Shown in pieces: positions 49,001 to 62,995 of a stretch of DNA of 64,000 nucleotides. The stretch comes from Macropodus opercularis (taxonomy: Eukaryota > Chordata > Actinopteri > Anabantiformes > Osphronemidae). The DNA is taken from contig CM061091.1 of assembly GCA_030770545.1 (NCBI GenBank), positions 2,548,501 through 2,612,500 of the forward strand, written 5' to 3'. The stretch's first letter is position 1. Each line of letters begins with the position of its first letter. A program made the translations under genes and the position numbers. The notes under the pieces were generated by a model. That model saw only the letters and a program-made list of their open reading frames with translations. It had not been told where the DNA came from and ran no database searches.

Positions 49001-52000
49001 CGCACTATGGGAAGGATTAGTGACGAGACAGATGGTTGATGACCAACACGTTTGTGCTTCAGTGAGTAGCGTGAGGTGCCCGTTTGCATGCTGGCTGGTT
49101 GCAAAACGGTTTTTGTTCAAGACATTTCTTGGTGTGGAGATCCATAACCACCCGTTTTGGGTTTCACACACTAAGCCCAGTGTTTGCGTAGAGGTCGATA
49201 TGTTTCCCAGTGTTTTTATATAAAGGAAGTTTCCCTGAAGTGTTTCGATGAGCTGGAGAAAATTCCTCCATCGCTGCGTCCTTCTCTCCGAACTTCACGT
49301 TCATGATTGTTTTCTTTTTTTAGCCATCCAGTGTTTGTTGTTTTTGCAGCACAATAGCTCCTACCGTGTCAGGATGGCTGCTTCTCTAGTTGCCACAGAG
49401 ATGGTTGCTGGGGTAACGCACATTTGACAGCTGTTATTACTTTGGGTTCCCATTGCTGCTGATCTGGGAGAGGGCTCCGTGGAAATAAGGAACGCATATT
49501 GGCAGGCCTCAGATCAATGCCGGATGTAAAATATGTCGAGCCACCTTAGGTAATTCGCTGTGATTGGAAGAGGCCTGACTGCTCACGTGCTGGTTGTTTT
49601 ATGAAGAGAGCTGCTACACAGCGGGAATCGCCTGCAGAATCACCTCCCAGTTAAGCCCCTCGACGTGTGAATGACGCTGCATCGCTGTCATTGGTCCCGC
49701 AGCAAAGTGCAAAGCATTTAAAGTCTGTGTGATGGCTCTTCATGGGCTAATGAGGGTTCCCAGGAGATTTACGTGTACAAGGTAATTTTTCTAGTCACAC
49801 AGAGGCCGGCGGGGCCCAGCGTATCTACAGCTCCCGTTCAGCCGCCAGACTGCTTTATGTTGGCTCCTAACAGGCTAATAAATCACAGCTCTGGTCATTA
49901 TGGCTGCAGGTTCACCAAGACCTCGCACCAAATGACTGGAACATGCAGCTTCTCAGGGTTAATGTCCAACTGTGTAGTAGAAGAATGGCTGTCTTCAGCA
50001 TGTCTGCCTATTTGAATATAAGATGGAAAAGCGCTTCATACAGATGAAGCACCCACTTCAGCTCATGTTTCATGTTTCATCCGTCCATTTTCTCCCTCCT
50101 TCAAGCCCTCACATTGCACATAAGACTCGAAACCGTCACTGTGCCACATAGGCTCTAATCACACAGCTCTAATTCAATTAGGCTGAGATTTAGGGGGAAC
50201 AGAAGAGAGGACAGGCTTGGAATCAAGGAGCGGGGAAAACGAGCTTCTTTGTTGAACACTGTACTATCTTGGACTATATCCATACGTATTATTCCCGCCT
50301 CTGCTGTAAAATGTGGCTTTTATTTCTCACCAGCAGCCTGCTGACATATATTAATGGCTCAGTCTCTATATGCCTGTAGAACAAATTTGTATCGTATCAG
50401 TCTCAGAATACTGCAAATGAAATCAATTAGTCGTTAATGAAGTCTCCAGTGAGCTCTTTTTGCTCCCCCACCCAAAAGCCACATTAAAGCCCATACAGTG
50501 AATGCACTGGAGTCCTCATTAAACGCTGAAGACCTCGTGCACTGTTTGTGCAGGTTAGGTGTGCGAGCACGCATTGGTAAGCGAGAAAGAAAAAGCCGTA
50601 AACACCAAAGGAGCAGTGTCCCCTTAAGCCTGTGATCTTTCTAATTATAAGAAATAAATATTAAACAAGCAGAGATTCATCATGTGCTGCATAATGTAAT
50701 GGTAGCTACACTTGAACCAGATTGCTCAGGCTGCAGGCTCCTTAGTCTCTGAGGAAAAATAGAAGTGTCTCTATCCCCTCATGTATCGTTAACCCAGAGG
50801 TGCTTAGTTTGGTTTCGAAGCTATAATCCACACTTACTACAAACACTGATTATGAACAGGTGTTCGCAATTCACCCTGTATTCCTTGGCAAAGTGTGACT
50901 TTAATGACCCTGCGTGTATGTTCGCATTTAAGTCATGATCGTTGATCAGAGCGGAGCCTTGTTTAGTTTTGATTTACAGTAGCTCACAGTCGTTTTCTTT
51001 AAATGATGTCATCGAACCTCTGTCATGATCCTTGTTAATATTCAACCCGTGTCACACTGCAAGTGGACTGTTTAACAGGAAGCAGCACTGCGGAGGTGTG
51101 GGTAGTAAGGTCCAAGTTCAAATCGGCAGCTGCTCACGGTTGGTGGCTTGTAAAGTTTGAATCCAAACAGCGAGATCAGGATCCAGGCGGGAAGGTGCTG
51201 CAAGGTTCAGGTCACGCGAGCATCTCTTCACATTTTGTCCCACAAAAGCGTGAGCAGAGTTTGGTAAGTGATCTGCTGCGTTTTCTTTTCTCACGTCACT
51301 TCGTCAGCTGCTCTGGTTTTGAAGCGTCTGTATGAACGTGAAGGGACTTATTTCAGTCCCTACTATAGCTGTCCTATAACTGACAGCCCGTGTCCTTTTG
51401 ATGGCATTTAGGAATTGATGTTTTTTATCAAGAGCTAATTTGGGCTGTCTGTTGGATTCATGAAAGAGGGAGTGTAATGTATTTGTGTACTTGTTTATGC
51501 TTATCCTAGTTTTTTCCAGCTGGGACAGCGTGTATCTTACACAGAGTTAATTATGTGACCCACAGAAGCGCTGTCACCAGTGGCTAAAGCGCTGGACAGC
51601 GTTTGAAGCCTTGTCTTTTGTCTGAAGCTCAGACAGAAACAGAAATCTCGAATGCTTGTGTCTGGACATCATCTGGCTCTTGCAACAAACTGAGTTCTCT
51701 CCTCTGGCTGAACCTTAAAAATGAAAACATGAGCCGGAAGAACTGCGAACGGAATAAATACATCATTGATAGAAGGCAAAGTCAGGAGCAAGGTAGAGGG
51801 AGCTCACCTTGATCTCCACCTGGCTGCCTTTTAATGTGACGCTGATGCCTGTCAGCCAGTAATGAGAGGCAGGGAGAGGTTTTATTTATATAGCGCATTT
51901 CACTTCACACGACTGAAAGAACACAGTTATGTATATTGACACGCGCCTGTGAAGTGGATTGTCATCGTCAGACTATTACTGCCACAGTAAATGCTTGAAT

Positions 52001-55000
52001 TAATGACAGTCGAGCGAAATAATTTAATTGCAGCGTTTACTAAAACTAACAAATGGATAAAATCGTTGCATGTGTTTGCTGCCTGTCCAGTCTGGCTGCT
52101 CCTCTGATGATTTCCCATAGTAGTTACCGCAGTGAGGGCCCTCTGTGTTCGCGTTTCTGCAGACAAAGCTGACACCAAAGCTAATTTTATTAGAGGTACC
52201 TGTGCCTGGGAGGAGTACGATCTCCCCCCCGCCTCCCACACCTACACATCCTCCCACCCTCAGCCTGGAGGACGTGTGCTTCTGCATCCGTGTGTATCTC
52301 ATTTTCACCCAGATCAGCGGGCTGCGCTCTTTTTTCCGCTCTCTGTTGGCCCTCTTGATTGGTTTTTGCTCGGATTTCCCTTCAATTTTAGCTTCGCTTC
52401 AGGTTCAGCGTCTGTGTCTATGTGATCTTGAATATAAATGAGCCCCCTACCAGACGACTCTTCCCTGTCCCGGCTGCCTGGCTGGGACCCCTGGCAAAGC
52501 TTACACGGGGATGCAGCATGCAAAGCAACTTCAAAGACGAAAGTGCGCAACATGACGAGTGCATGTGAGGCCAGACGGGGTACGAGGAGGAGTTGATCAA
52601 GCCAAGGTGGGGCTCGCAAAGACACGTTCATGTGTGTTGAAGACTTTACAAATGGGTACCAGCAGTCAGATTAATTCTGCCTGCTTCCCCTTTGTCTCTC
52701 TGCTTCTTCAGATTCAGATTTTCCTCCTCATGCCCTATTTCATCATCTCTCTCATGTCCTCTATAAGTCATGTGTGATCTTTTCAGTAAAGGGAATGGCA
52801 GGCTTTTATCTGACGCTGCTTCCACTTTCCATTTCCCCGTTCTCTTCCTGACATTCAGCCATCCTCATGCTTCTCCATGCAAACGTAATGTCTTTCCTGG
52901 CTGGGAGGGAGATGTTCTTTGTACTGTGTAGATGAACTAATGGACAGCATGACTTTCTTTCATATACTCACTCGCTCGCTCTCCATGTCAAATGTCACTG
53001 GCTCGCCGGCTCGGACGCTCTCTGCTCCGTGGACGTAGGCGGCAGGGAGCTAGATCTCTCATGTGGAACAGCCCTAGGGAAACCGATTTCATTTCCTGGA
53101 ATGAGGAGTTTTGACACTCCTGCTCCCACCGTCCAAGCACCATCCATCAACTCGCTTTTATCTTCATTTCTCTTGGTGTCGCTCGCATTTTACAACCTGC
53201 GTGGTCAAGTCCCATTGTGCCAATTAAACCACTTCCTGTTTTGGTTTTTTACAGATATTGGTCGACGTGAAGAACGGGTGTCAGATTCACCAATTACCAC
53301 GGTGTCCTGCGTTAATTAATTTATTCATTAATTCCAGGACAAGTCATGCTTATGACTATGGTGAACGTTGAGTAGAATTGTTAATTGTGTTAAAGTCGCT
53401 TTTGGGCATTGCACAGATTTTCTTGAGGTCTTTAAACTCTTTGTGCTTGATGACTGACTGCTCTGTCCAATTATGTGACCGAGGCTTGTCTGCCACTCGC
53501 AGAAACCCTCAGAGACTCAGCGGAAGCGGCAGCCAGTCTCATGTGGCTTCACTAGTGGCCTCTGCAACGCTGTACTGACGCCAGCTAGAGATGCTGAGCG
53601 CTTTGCTTCAGAGCAACCATTAGCAGGGTGACAAGTGGGACGTACCTGAATACTGAATATTATATCTCTTAACAGTCCTTAGACACTGTTGTGTTGAAGC
53701 TTCTTGCATCTCTGCTCTTTGGGTGTGAAGGGAATAATACTGCCGGGGAGGCTTTTTTAATAATCCTCAGTATGTCCACAGTTCCCCGTCTCTATGGTAA
53801 CATAGGCTCGCATTGTGTGTTTGTGTCTGTATGGTGAGCTCCTGCTTTGTCTTCGGTGTATTTTAAGGACTTGATAAATACTTGTTCCATTCACTTTATT
53901 TGATTTTCCGTTATTTGGTTTATTTTTGATCGTACTTTGCTCTTTAGACAACAAACCAGTGTCCTCCACACATACAGTAACAGTGGTGCTACAACAGCAT
54001 CGACTCAGTCTGCAGCCGCTGGGAGCAGTGAAGTAAAACGCTGCTGCACATTCAGTAGTGTTGTGTTTACCAGTCTGTGATGATTTATCTTAGTGAACAA
54101 AGAGCTGTCGTTTTTTTTTTCTTTCCCACGAGGGGACTATTTAGCCAGATTGCTAGATGGCGTGAAGTGTAAAGATATTCTTCATGTCATAGTTCAGCTG
54201 CTTTACCATTAAAGACCTAAGAAGGCAGCATATCTGAAAAGCTTGTGTTAGATCAGTGCCTTGTGTAAACTGCTGTTAACATTAAGGGACTTGATGAGAG
54301 CATGAAAGTGACTTGAGTTTAATTAGCAGCTGGTACTGAATTCATGTTGAGGGAAGGTTTTTGCTATCGATCCGATTTCTTTAGCGCCACGTAATAAACG
54401 CATCCAGTCCTGCACTAATACGTGCAGCAGTTCAGAACAGGCACAGATGCCATTAGAAGCCAATTAGCTCCGACTAGGACTGCAGTTCAATTTAAAGGAA
54501 TTAGTGAGCACGATGAGAAGTAGCAGGTGCAGTACAAGTGTACATATATGAAAGTCACACGGGGATAATAACGTTTTATTGCATCCCAGAAAGCAGTTAA
54601 AATAACATTTAACTGCTTCCTTTTTATTTCTAAGGGAGTGACACAAAAATTCCACATTTTAAATCATGAGAGAGCTGCTATAAAAAATGGCTCTTTGAGA
54701 AAAAAATATAAATATTTCTATTTATTTTCTGAAAGGTAGAAAGACTCTTGTTGTCCGATATCAAAGAAAATGTGCCACGGAGTTTTGCTGCTAGAGATAT
54801 TTTTAGCTTTGACGTGCTGCCCCACTGTGTCGCCAGACTCTTCTAGATGTTATCAAAATGAGTAAATGTGCTGTAAGCAGTTAAACACAAAGACGTTACT
54901 GGATGTGTTGCTTTGTTTTCACCTCAGCTGACACAGTTCTGTCTAAAATAAGGGTGTGAATGAATTTTAATTAAAACACAACGCAGAAATGTGTCAGAAA

Positions 55001-56316
55001 TGATTAAAGGGTGTAAATGATTAACATTAATACATATGCTCTATTATGCTTTCATGCTAAAAGAAGACATTTGACAGTTTTACCTGACCACACACCCATT
55101 AAATTCATCAGTGAGCAACTTCACATAATAATTTCGGACGAGACAGTGAAATAAAATATTCTTTTAAAGGAATGACATGAAATCTAAGCACTCTGTTGGT
55201 GAGCACAAAGTGCCAGGGCTGTCTGCAGGTGGGACTGTTTTGCATTTCATATGTCTGGAGTGTGTTTCACCAGGTGAGCGAGATGTGACGTGTTCAAAGA
55301 CGTGACACATGCGATAAAGATGTGTGTGTTGCAGTGTGTATAAGTCAGTACAGTAGATGTAAACCCAGCGGGCCGTGACCAGGAAAGCATGACAAACAGG
55401 CTTCGTGTGTTCCTGCTCTGGCGGGACGAGGGTGAGGACGGTGACAGGCCCTCTGTGACTGGAGGCATCAAGCTGCACACAACCTGTCCGACGGTGGGAT
55501 GTCGGTGCCTCACCCCCTTCCTTCATGCGCTTATACAGTTGTATTTGTAAGGACGCTAGTGGATGTAATACAGTCTCCTCCCATAACTCGAACCAGCCCG
55601 TGTAAACCTCTATGGACTGGATGAACCCAAGCCTAAGTCTGGCTTTAAAGGTTTTGCAGCACTTTCTTTTTCTTTTATTTCCTCATTTTTCTGTCTTCCT
55701 ACATTAAACAGGTTTGCATTGACCGAGGAGGAGCAGCAGGAGCCGAGCTCAGTGCTTTCCATATATGAGAGTGCGTGTGTGTGCAGTAGTAAGAAAACAG
55801 TTCAGTAGTAAGTGAATGTCTCCAAGAGCAGGAGACCCCCGCCCAAGGGGACTGGTCTCCACACTATTGCTGCCAGGAGCCAGGTGATTTATAGCTGCTG
55901 CGGGTGCAGGGGCGGATGCTCCTGGCCTGGACACTCGAGCTTGTAGGACTACCGCAGCATCCATGATGGACGTCGCCTCTGTCCCCCTGACAGACGCTCT
56001 GCTCCCCAGAGAGCAGTGCTGTTACCAGGGGGTCTGCTGGAGCACTACCACATCCCGTTCCATTTGAGGCTAATCACTAAAATATGAGGCCGTTAAAGCT
56101 GTTGTTCCCTGCTCCATAAAAGCTCCATCAGTGCAGATGTGGGGTTTTTGTTGTGCCGCCTGCTTGTCTGTGTGTTTACTGCCAATATTACTTCACTTAT
56201 GCCCATTCTGAATGTGTTAGGGCTTTTCTACATGCGCCATAAAAGTGCGTCTTGTGTGCGTACAGCTGCGATTAGTAAGGGAAGCTACGTGGACGGTGAT
56301 TTTGCAGGTAGAATTG

Positions 56317-56322
<6 letters not shown>
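40001..56322 (+). other. nav2: Presumed nav2 intron, middle part
   Basis: Unique sequence without a supported exon. An exon-like 50-base segment at about 41231-41277 has AG and GT borders but no known protein match. Constraint-like blocks are at 49430-49770, 50620-50740 and 54960-55060. A common fish repeat word (tttatttatatagcgcattt) is at 51880-51900. Confidence 0.4.

Positions 56323-56366
<44 letters not shown>
56323..56366. repeat. (AT)22 microsatellite
   Basis: An uninterrupted AT run of 44 bases. Confidence 0.95.
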
Positions 56367-56368
<2 letters not shown>

Positions 56369-59300
56369 TATACTGCGTGTTCCTGGTTGTAGAGGCTTTT
56401 ATGTCCTTCCTTCCACTGTCTGCACAGATTTGGTGAATTCAAGTCTTTAAATCGCCTTTTCAGCAGCTGTGGAGTGCGAGTGAATAATTTGTAGTGCAGC
56501 GTTTGTATGAACGCCTTTATGTAACGCATGCATTCAATAATGTTTGCTTTACCTCCTCAAAAGTACCTGGAGGAAAACAGTTTCACTATTTCATGGTGCC
56601 AGTGCAGCTGCTTTCAATACTTAATTCAAGAAACGAGGCACATTTTAGACAGGAAGATCCACATTATGCTAAACTCTGCGTATAAGTGCGATGTGATCAG
56701 CATGTGAAGTGTGTAAGACGACGTACAGTACGTGGTGCGGTTTCTTTTTTTGGAGTAACACACTGTTTTGCAGTGACAGAGCTCCACACGTCCGTCGCCT
56801 GCTGACGCGTGTGTGACGCTGAAGATGCCAAAAGTCAGCAGAAGTTTATTTTGCCATCATTTGAAAGCGTCTGCAGAACTGCCTACATTACAGATTCCTT
56901 TCTGGGGAAGCAGACACGTTTTTGCTGCTGTGGCTTTCCCTGCACTGCCTTTTACCGTCTGTCTGTACGTGCTGGATGAGCCCCTGCTGATTGGTTCAGC
57001 CTCAGGGGACGTTGCTGCTCTGAATGTGACTGACGTTAATGTCGCTTAAGGTCAGGAGGCCGTCTGGTGGCAGTGATGTACACTTGATGATTTGGTTCTC
57101 GGTCTTCGATTATTGCTATTAATGACACGCATGTGGGGGGATGACGGCAGTGCAGCTGTGATTTCAATGTGCAGGTTACATGTGTCATGGCTGATGAAAC
57201 CTTGGATATTGACACTGATTTGCTCCAACTGTTTCAGGAGCCTGTTTTTACGGCTGCATATAGTGGGATGATATAAAGTTTCCCGTTTTAATGAAGTGTC
57301 TCCTATTTCTTATACATAATTGATAATGAGCCTAGTTTGTGTAAATGTAAATCACTCAGTCCAAAGACTTCCTTCCTTCCTTCCTTCCTTCCTTCCTTCC
57401 TTCCTTCCTTCCTTCCTTCCTTCCTTCCTTCCCTCTTAGTGTGTTTCACTGCTGCAAAGTGTTTCAAGGCCTAACTAAGCCTGAGTAGAACAAGCCTTAC
57501 TGATCTGCTTTTTTCAGCCAGTCACAGTCCTCCTGCTCCCGTGAATGACTGATGATCGTGCTGCCGAGGGCGATGTAGGTGGTGATGGATGGTGGGTGAT
57601 GATGACTGTGATAATGGTGGTGATGGTGACTTTTTTTTATCCCGGCTTGCGCAGCACTGTGCCGCTGACTATCTGAACAGCACCCCAGCTTTCATACATC
57701 ATACCCCTACAGGTGTACCACCCCAACCCACAGTGACCTTATCTGTTCTCATTACGTCCACATCATTACACAGAAATACTCCACACGTGTATTAATAGTA
57801 AACTAGGCCAGAGAATCTCCAAGGTTTTAGCTTCAGCAAGAAGTAACTTGGGCTCCTATCATTTATTTCTTGTTGTCGTTCTGACTTTAATTCTCACCAT
57901 CTAATAACAACGGTTTCACAACGTTCCCCTTTGCTCCAGCTTTTCACGCTGCTCTTGCACGTTTCTCTTATCTGGCCCGACGGTCGTCCATCTGGGGTCG
58001 CTCAGTGACTGCAGAAGTATCTTATTTTTTTTAGCTGCTCTTATTGTTGCTGTTCATAAAGGTCACTGAATCGATTGTGTACAGTTCATTAATGGCCGGC
58101 CGGCTGTCAGCAGGATGGGAGCAAGGAGTAGGATGAGAAATTGGACAGGGCTGTCCTGTCATGTGGAAAAAAAAAATTCGTCTGGATGAATCACCAGACC
58201 GTTCAGCACAAATGGAGACGAAGAGGATCTATTCTCCCTGCTCGCTGAATTAATGACAAAAACGCAGCCAGTGTTTGCTTTTGTGCATCGTGTTGTGAGT
58301 AAGCAAACATGAACCCCTGCTGAGTGAAATGACGCCATGGTCAAATATGATTAAGTTCTTAAACTACTAGCTGGGCCTTTCTTCCTTCTTTCTGTGCGTG
58401 ATGTGTAATTGCCTGGGAGATAGCGTATGGGAGGACGGGTGGTGAAAGAAGTGGAGTGGGAATTTCGTGTAATCCTATTTGGGATGGCAGGGGCTGCTCC
58501 CAGGGAAATCCCGACTGACATAAATATGAAGTCGGCTGCAGAGGCAGGAGCGAATAAGCAAGCAGTAAGTGAACAGTCACAGGGAAGGATGAGGACGTTA
58601 GGAAAGACTAGAAAGCACAATCAAAGAGGAGGCACAAGCATGGCGCCGCGGCTTCAAGTTAAGGATTTAACGTCTGAACACGTACGTGGCATTTTCTCCG
58701 ATTTATGCAGGTTAGTGAATGTTTGTGAGTGTGCGTGTTAGGTGTCTTTGTGTTTGTCTTGTAGTAGTAGTAGTGGTGGTGGTGGTGAATTATTCATAGG
58801 AACCAGAGATGAGGAGGGGTTTGAATGGGCTGAGGTTAAGGAGCAGAAGAATGGAAACAAAATGGCAAAGTGGGATGTTATTACTCCAGATGTGGAAGCT
58901 GTTCATGTCCGGTGAGATGCTCCTGTGAAGACTGCGCTGATTTAAAATGAGCGTATCATCACTATGTGGCCGTTGTCTCCTGACATGCGCGATGCCAAGT
59001 TCAGTCAGTGAACAGTGTCAAGCTCAACCCATGTCTGCGTGGAAATGACTTCATCTATGCAGTAAAAGCAATACGTTACCGTAGATACAGTGATCGGACA
59101 CACACAGACTTAAATAAGCATAACAAATATTATATTATAGAGCTGTGTGGACATTCTGCCTCACTGTGGATCTGAATGTGTGTGATCTGTTCACTGCTAT
59201 GGAGCTGTCACAGTGCAGACAGGTGGGGAAGGAGGGAGCCGTCTGCAGAGGGCATGTCAACAGCACCAGCCTGCAGATTTCCATGAGATGCTCAGGTGCT

Positions 59301-60113
59301 TTATAGAGTGAAGACACAATCCAGGCATGAGCATGAATGTTCATACTGTACATACAGAGTCTGCAGATTCCAGATGACTTATCCATGCTAACGTCACAGC
59401 CTTGACTCTGTTAGCGTGTGCTGGTGTGTGAAAAGGCGTGTGGTGCACTTTGGCTTGCATAGCACCAAATTCACAGTGTTGGTGCAGTGCAGGTGAAATT
59501 AAAGCAACAAATCAATGAGCGTGCTGCTGAGGTGAGAGAATGGACAAAGGATGGACAAAGACGCAGTGAGAGGAAAAAAAGGTGCAAGGTCAGAGAGGAT
59601 GGCGACGCACCAGACGGCAGAGGGACGTAACATCCTTCATCATTAAACACCACTTAGCTGCTTCTTATCCAGCAGTTTGGTTTCTGATGCTGCGGTGCCA
59701 TAAAACGTAATTACCCCTTTGTATGTACCTGTGTCGCTCCACTTCCCCGAGGCACCGGGAGGCCAGTAATGGTGTCGTTAGATTCTCTTTTTACTCGCAG
59801 GGGAGGCAGCAGCCGTCAGTTGACCCGCTCTGTTTACCCGCTGGAACTGTCATGTGCTGCTGTCAGTCCTCTAGTCCACCAGCACCGCACAGCTGCACGT
59901 CAGCATGTGAAGTGAGGACACAAATCAGTAATAACATGGAGGTGATGGACTGTGGCTACGCTTCGTAGGTAAACCAGAGGTTGGTGCCCAGAGGCCTCCA
60001 AAGACCAGAGCACTCAGCGATGGAGACGTAACAGGCTTGAAGGATCGCTGGGCCGCCGCGTCTCCATTTACGCATAACTGTCTGCTCCTGGAGGTTGTTT
60101 TTCCTTCTTCAGT
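56367..60113 (+). other. nav2: Presumed nav2 intron, distal part
   Basis: No exon supported. Contains the (TTCC)16 microsatellite and GTG/GAT-rich low-complexity patches near 57.6 and 58.76 kb. Confidence 0.4.
57369..57432. repeat. (TTCC)16 microsatellite
   Basis: A perfect TTCC tetranucleotide run of 64 bases. The complementary strand is a GGAA repeat. Confidence 0.95.
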
Positions 60114-60533
60114 GCAGCGGTCGGGCCCTAAACCCTGCCTTCGCCCCTACAGTAGCATCCATAACCTCTGTAAAGGAGGCTAACAAGGGTGCACCCAGAG
60201 TCGCATGAGCGTTACAGCTCCCAGACGCCCCTCCACCCCCTTTTAGGTTTCCAGGACAACCTCGATTCCCCTCCTCATCTCTTTTTTTTCCCCTCTGTTG
60301 TTTATCTAAGTGTAGTCGTACAAAAACAGCGCCGGGGCTTTTCAATTGCCTCTGTCCTGCAGAACAGAACCTGTCTGTGCGGCGCTGACATGGGAGGTGG
60401 AGGTTTTGTGCTTGTGTGTGTGTTAGGATGAGGTAATGGGCTGCTTGAACAACTTTCCTCTGCAAACCCTTTTCATTGGCTGCGTTTCCCAGCGACCTCG
60501 TAATGGATGGAGCTATGCTACCTTCTGTTTTTG
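60114..60533 (+). repeat. Direct repeat, left copy
   Basis: This segment recurs base for base at 63581-64000, offset 3467 bp, including its T8 and GT runs. The match starts sharply at 60114 (the flanking base pairs differ) and is cut by the window end. Confidence 0.95.
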
Positions 60534-60872
60534 TGGCGTGACCTCCCTCTAGCCCTGCTCACTCCACTACACAGGAGAGGACACTTCACCTTGTGCTGGG
60601 GCCTGTGTGAGTGTGTCTGTGTGCGCTGCTGTCGTGGCAGCGATGGCGATGCCCTGGGAGTGGGTGTGGGTGCCCAGACCCCCTGCGTAACGCTGCTCCT
60701 ACTGGCGACGCCGTGCAGAGGAGACTCGAGCTCCTTTCCTCGCTTGAATGCATTTACTGCGAGAAACATGTTTGTTCATATGAAAATACAGACGGGTGAA
60801 AATAACAACAATACGTTTACTGTAGCACACATTGCTGTCAGAGACATCCAGTCCGGTATCGGTCTGTTTGCT

Positions 60873-60885
60873 CCCACCTAGTGGC
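60873..60885 (-). promoter_or_regulatory. CTCF-like core motif
   Basis: CCCACCTAGTGGC on the plus strand reads GCCACTAGGTGGG on the minus strand, close to the CTCF core. It faces the motif at 26770-26783. Eye match only. Confidence 0.3.
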
Positions 60886-62970
60886 TGTTCGAGCGCAGCG
60901 CATACATGTAAACTCAGCTGATGCAGGTGTTTTCCCTTTTGACTCAGTTGTAGCTCTTCTGATTTAATGAAGCTGAGATGCAACAGGACCTCTTGAAATC
61001 AGATGCATTCAAATCATGCATCGCTAGAATTAATTCTAGACTTGTATTGTAGGGGGGATTAAGAGCCATAGAGGATCATTAAGAGCGTTTCCACTGAGCT
61101 TTGGGGTTTCTATCTGCGTGGTTCCAGGCTTGGCTCACGTCAGGCTCTGCTGTTTCATGTTCCTCTGTTTCTGGTCATGTGACACACACCAGTCCGGCTC
61201 TGTGGTTAATCCTTTTTGTCTGCAAAAACAATGAGCGTGAAATGGCGCCGTGCACGGATGTCCGGAGGCAGCCTTGAATCCTGTTACAGGCCCACACGCT
61301 CAAGGGGGAAATCGAACGGCTGAATGCATCTCCTATGTGATGTGTTTGTACCAGAAGACCATATTTAATGTCTTAATTGAGGGAAGCATTATGCAAATGA
61401 GGGAGTTTTATTCTATTTCCCTGTGAGGCAGTTCTTCAATCTAATATAGAGCTTTGTAGAGAGTTTTCAGGGTGTTTCTCCCTGTGCAGAGATAAGAGTT
61501 AATTGAATTAAAGTGGGACCCTGAGCAAGAGCTGCTTAAACGTAATGATTACTTATTGAAATCGATAGCTTGATGTGTCACTCGGTGTTTATGTTTCTAC
61601 TGTGCTGTAGTTATTCCTTCATCCATCCTGTGAGTGACGAGCTCACGTGAGCTGAACTGAGGCTGCACAGAGGCATCTTTATGTTCTGGGTTCACAGATG
61701 GTATCTGGTCTCTCCTGGCTTTTTCACACACGTTGCTGGAACAGGCCCAGGCCTTAATATTTCAGCGCTGAACATCAGCACAGTGTTTCATTTTAATATT
61801 GACTGACTGCTGGAAAATGTTTGTTTTGGACTGCAGCTCACTGAGTCCAGGCTCAAACCGGCAGATGCTGCATAAACTGTGAGAAATGATTGATTCGTGT
61901 TCTTGGGCAGCGAGTTTTCTCCCACCCATCACAGGCCTGCGTTTACCAGAGCCTTCTACTTCTGGGCATATTGTCATTATTAGTTCTTTAAAATTGTTTC
62001 ATATTTTATAAGTGCAATTACACTGGGTTACAGACTCTTTTATGTAGTGTTGTGACAATACATTTCTAGTTTAGTTTTTTATGTCTTTGGGACGATAAAT
62101 GTGCAGTTGCTTTAACTGACCACTGGGGGTCACTGCAATCCACTGCATCTGTTTAATGATCAACCCCCAGTCACTAACAGTGACAGTTAGAGATTTCCAA
62201 CATACTCACACATGAGAGTCTCTGGTAACATCTCTCTCATGAGACAAAGCTTCTGATTTTGAACTTTGCATCTTCAAGCATTTACTTTCTTTCTAATTAG
62301 TTTTTGCTGAGCAGAGTCTGCTGGAGTTCAAGATGAGTTACGACTACAGAGAGAATGTGTCTAAATATACCGTATGTGTGCATGTGTGTGTTTAACCATC
62401 CCTGTAATTGCAGTAAGTGGCTTAGTGTAGACCTCCACCCTGTTTCCAGCAAGACTTCTCACTTTGAAACAAAACTATAAAGTCTGATCAGTGCAGGACA
62501 ACCGGACAAATCACACAGTTGGACCAATGAGTCCTTAGGCCAAGGTTATGTTCCAGCTCGCAGCACTTGAGTGTCCAAACCCTTTAGACCTTTAGTGACT
62601 CTGGTAACGCATAGCAGCATAGTTTCTGGTTAATATGCGGCAGAATCTACGTAAGAGATGGTTCAAAGCTACCTGTCCCGTCAGACGCTGTTCTCAGGAG
62701 GCCGACCTACCTGGAGTTCACGTAATCCTCTGCTGTCAGACTGAGGGTGGTGCAGTGTGCAGATGTGCTGTGTGGGATCGTAACCGCTGCAGTCTCTAAT
62801 AAAAAGCCTTTTATCTCGGCGTGGGACAGCTTCTAGTTGCGTATCGAACGCAAAGTCAAGGGGTTGTTGATGCATTAGCTCAAATCCACTTGAGCTGTCC
62901 GTACTTCTTCATATGTGCTTAAAGTCTAGATTCTAGCTTCGCCGTCTCAGCTCCAGCCTCCCGTCAGCTC

Positions 62971-62995
62971 TGTGTGTGTGTGTGTGTGTGTGTGT
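62971..62995. repeat. (TG)12 microsatellite
   Basis: A perfect TG run of 25 bases. Confidence 0.95.

Noticed and set aside
56245..56529. Tyr-Ile repeat proteins predicted across the (AT)22 run
   Set aside because: They are translation of a microsatellite and not genes.
60109..60465. Identical 118-120 codon minus-strand open frames at 60109-60465 and 63570-63932
   Set aside because: They coincide with the direct repeat, so identity reflects the DNA duplication and not protein conservation. No domain is recognisable.
62118..62140. CTCF-like word gaccactgggggtcactgc
   Set aside because: Spacing and flanks fit the core poorly, and it is a near palindrome that occurs often in repeats.
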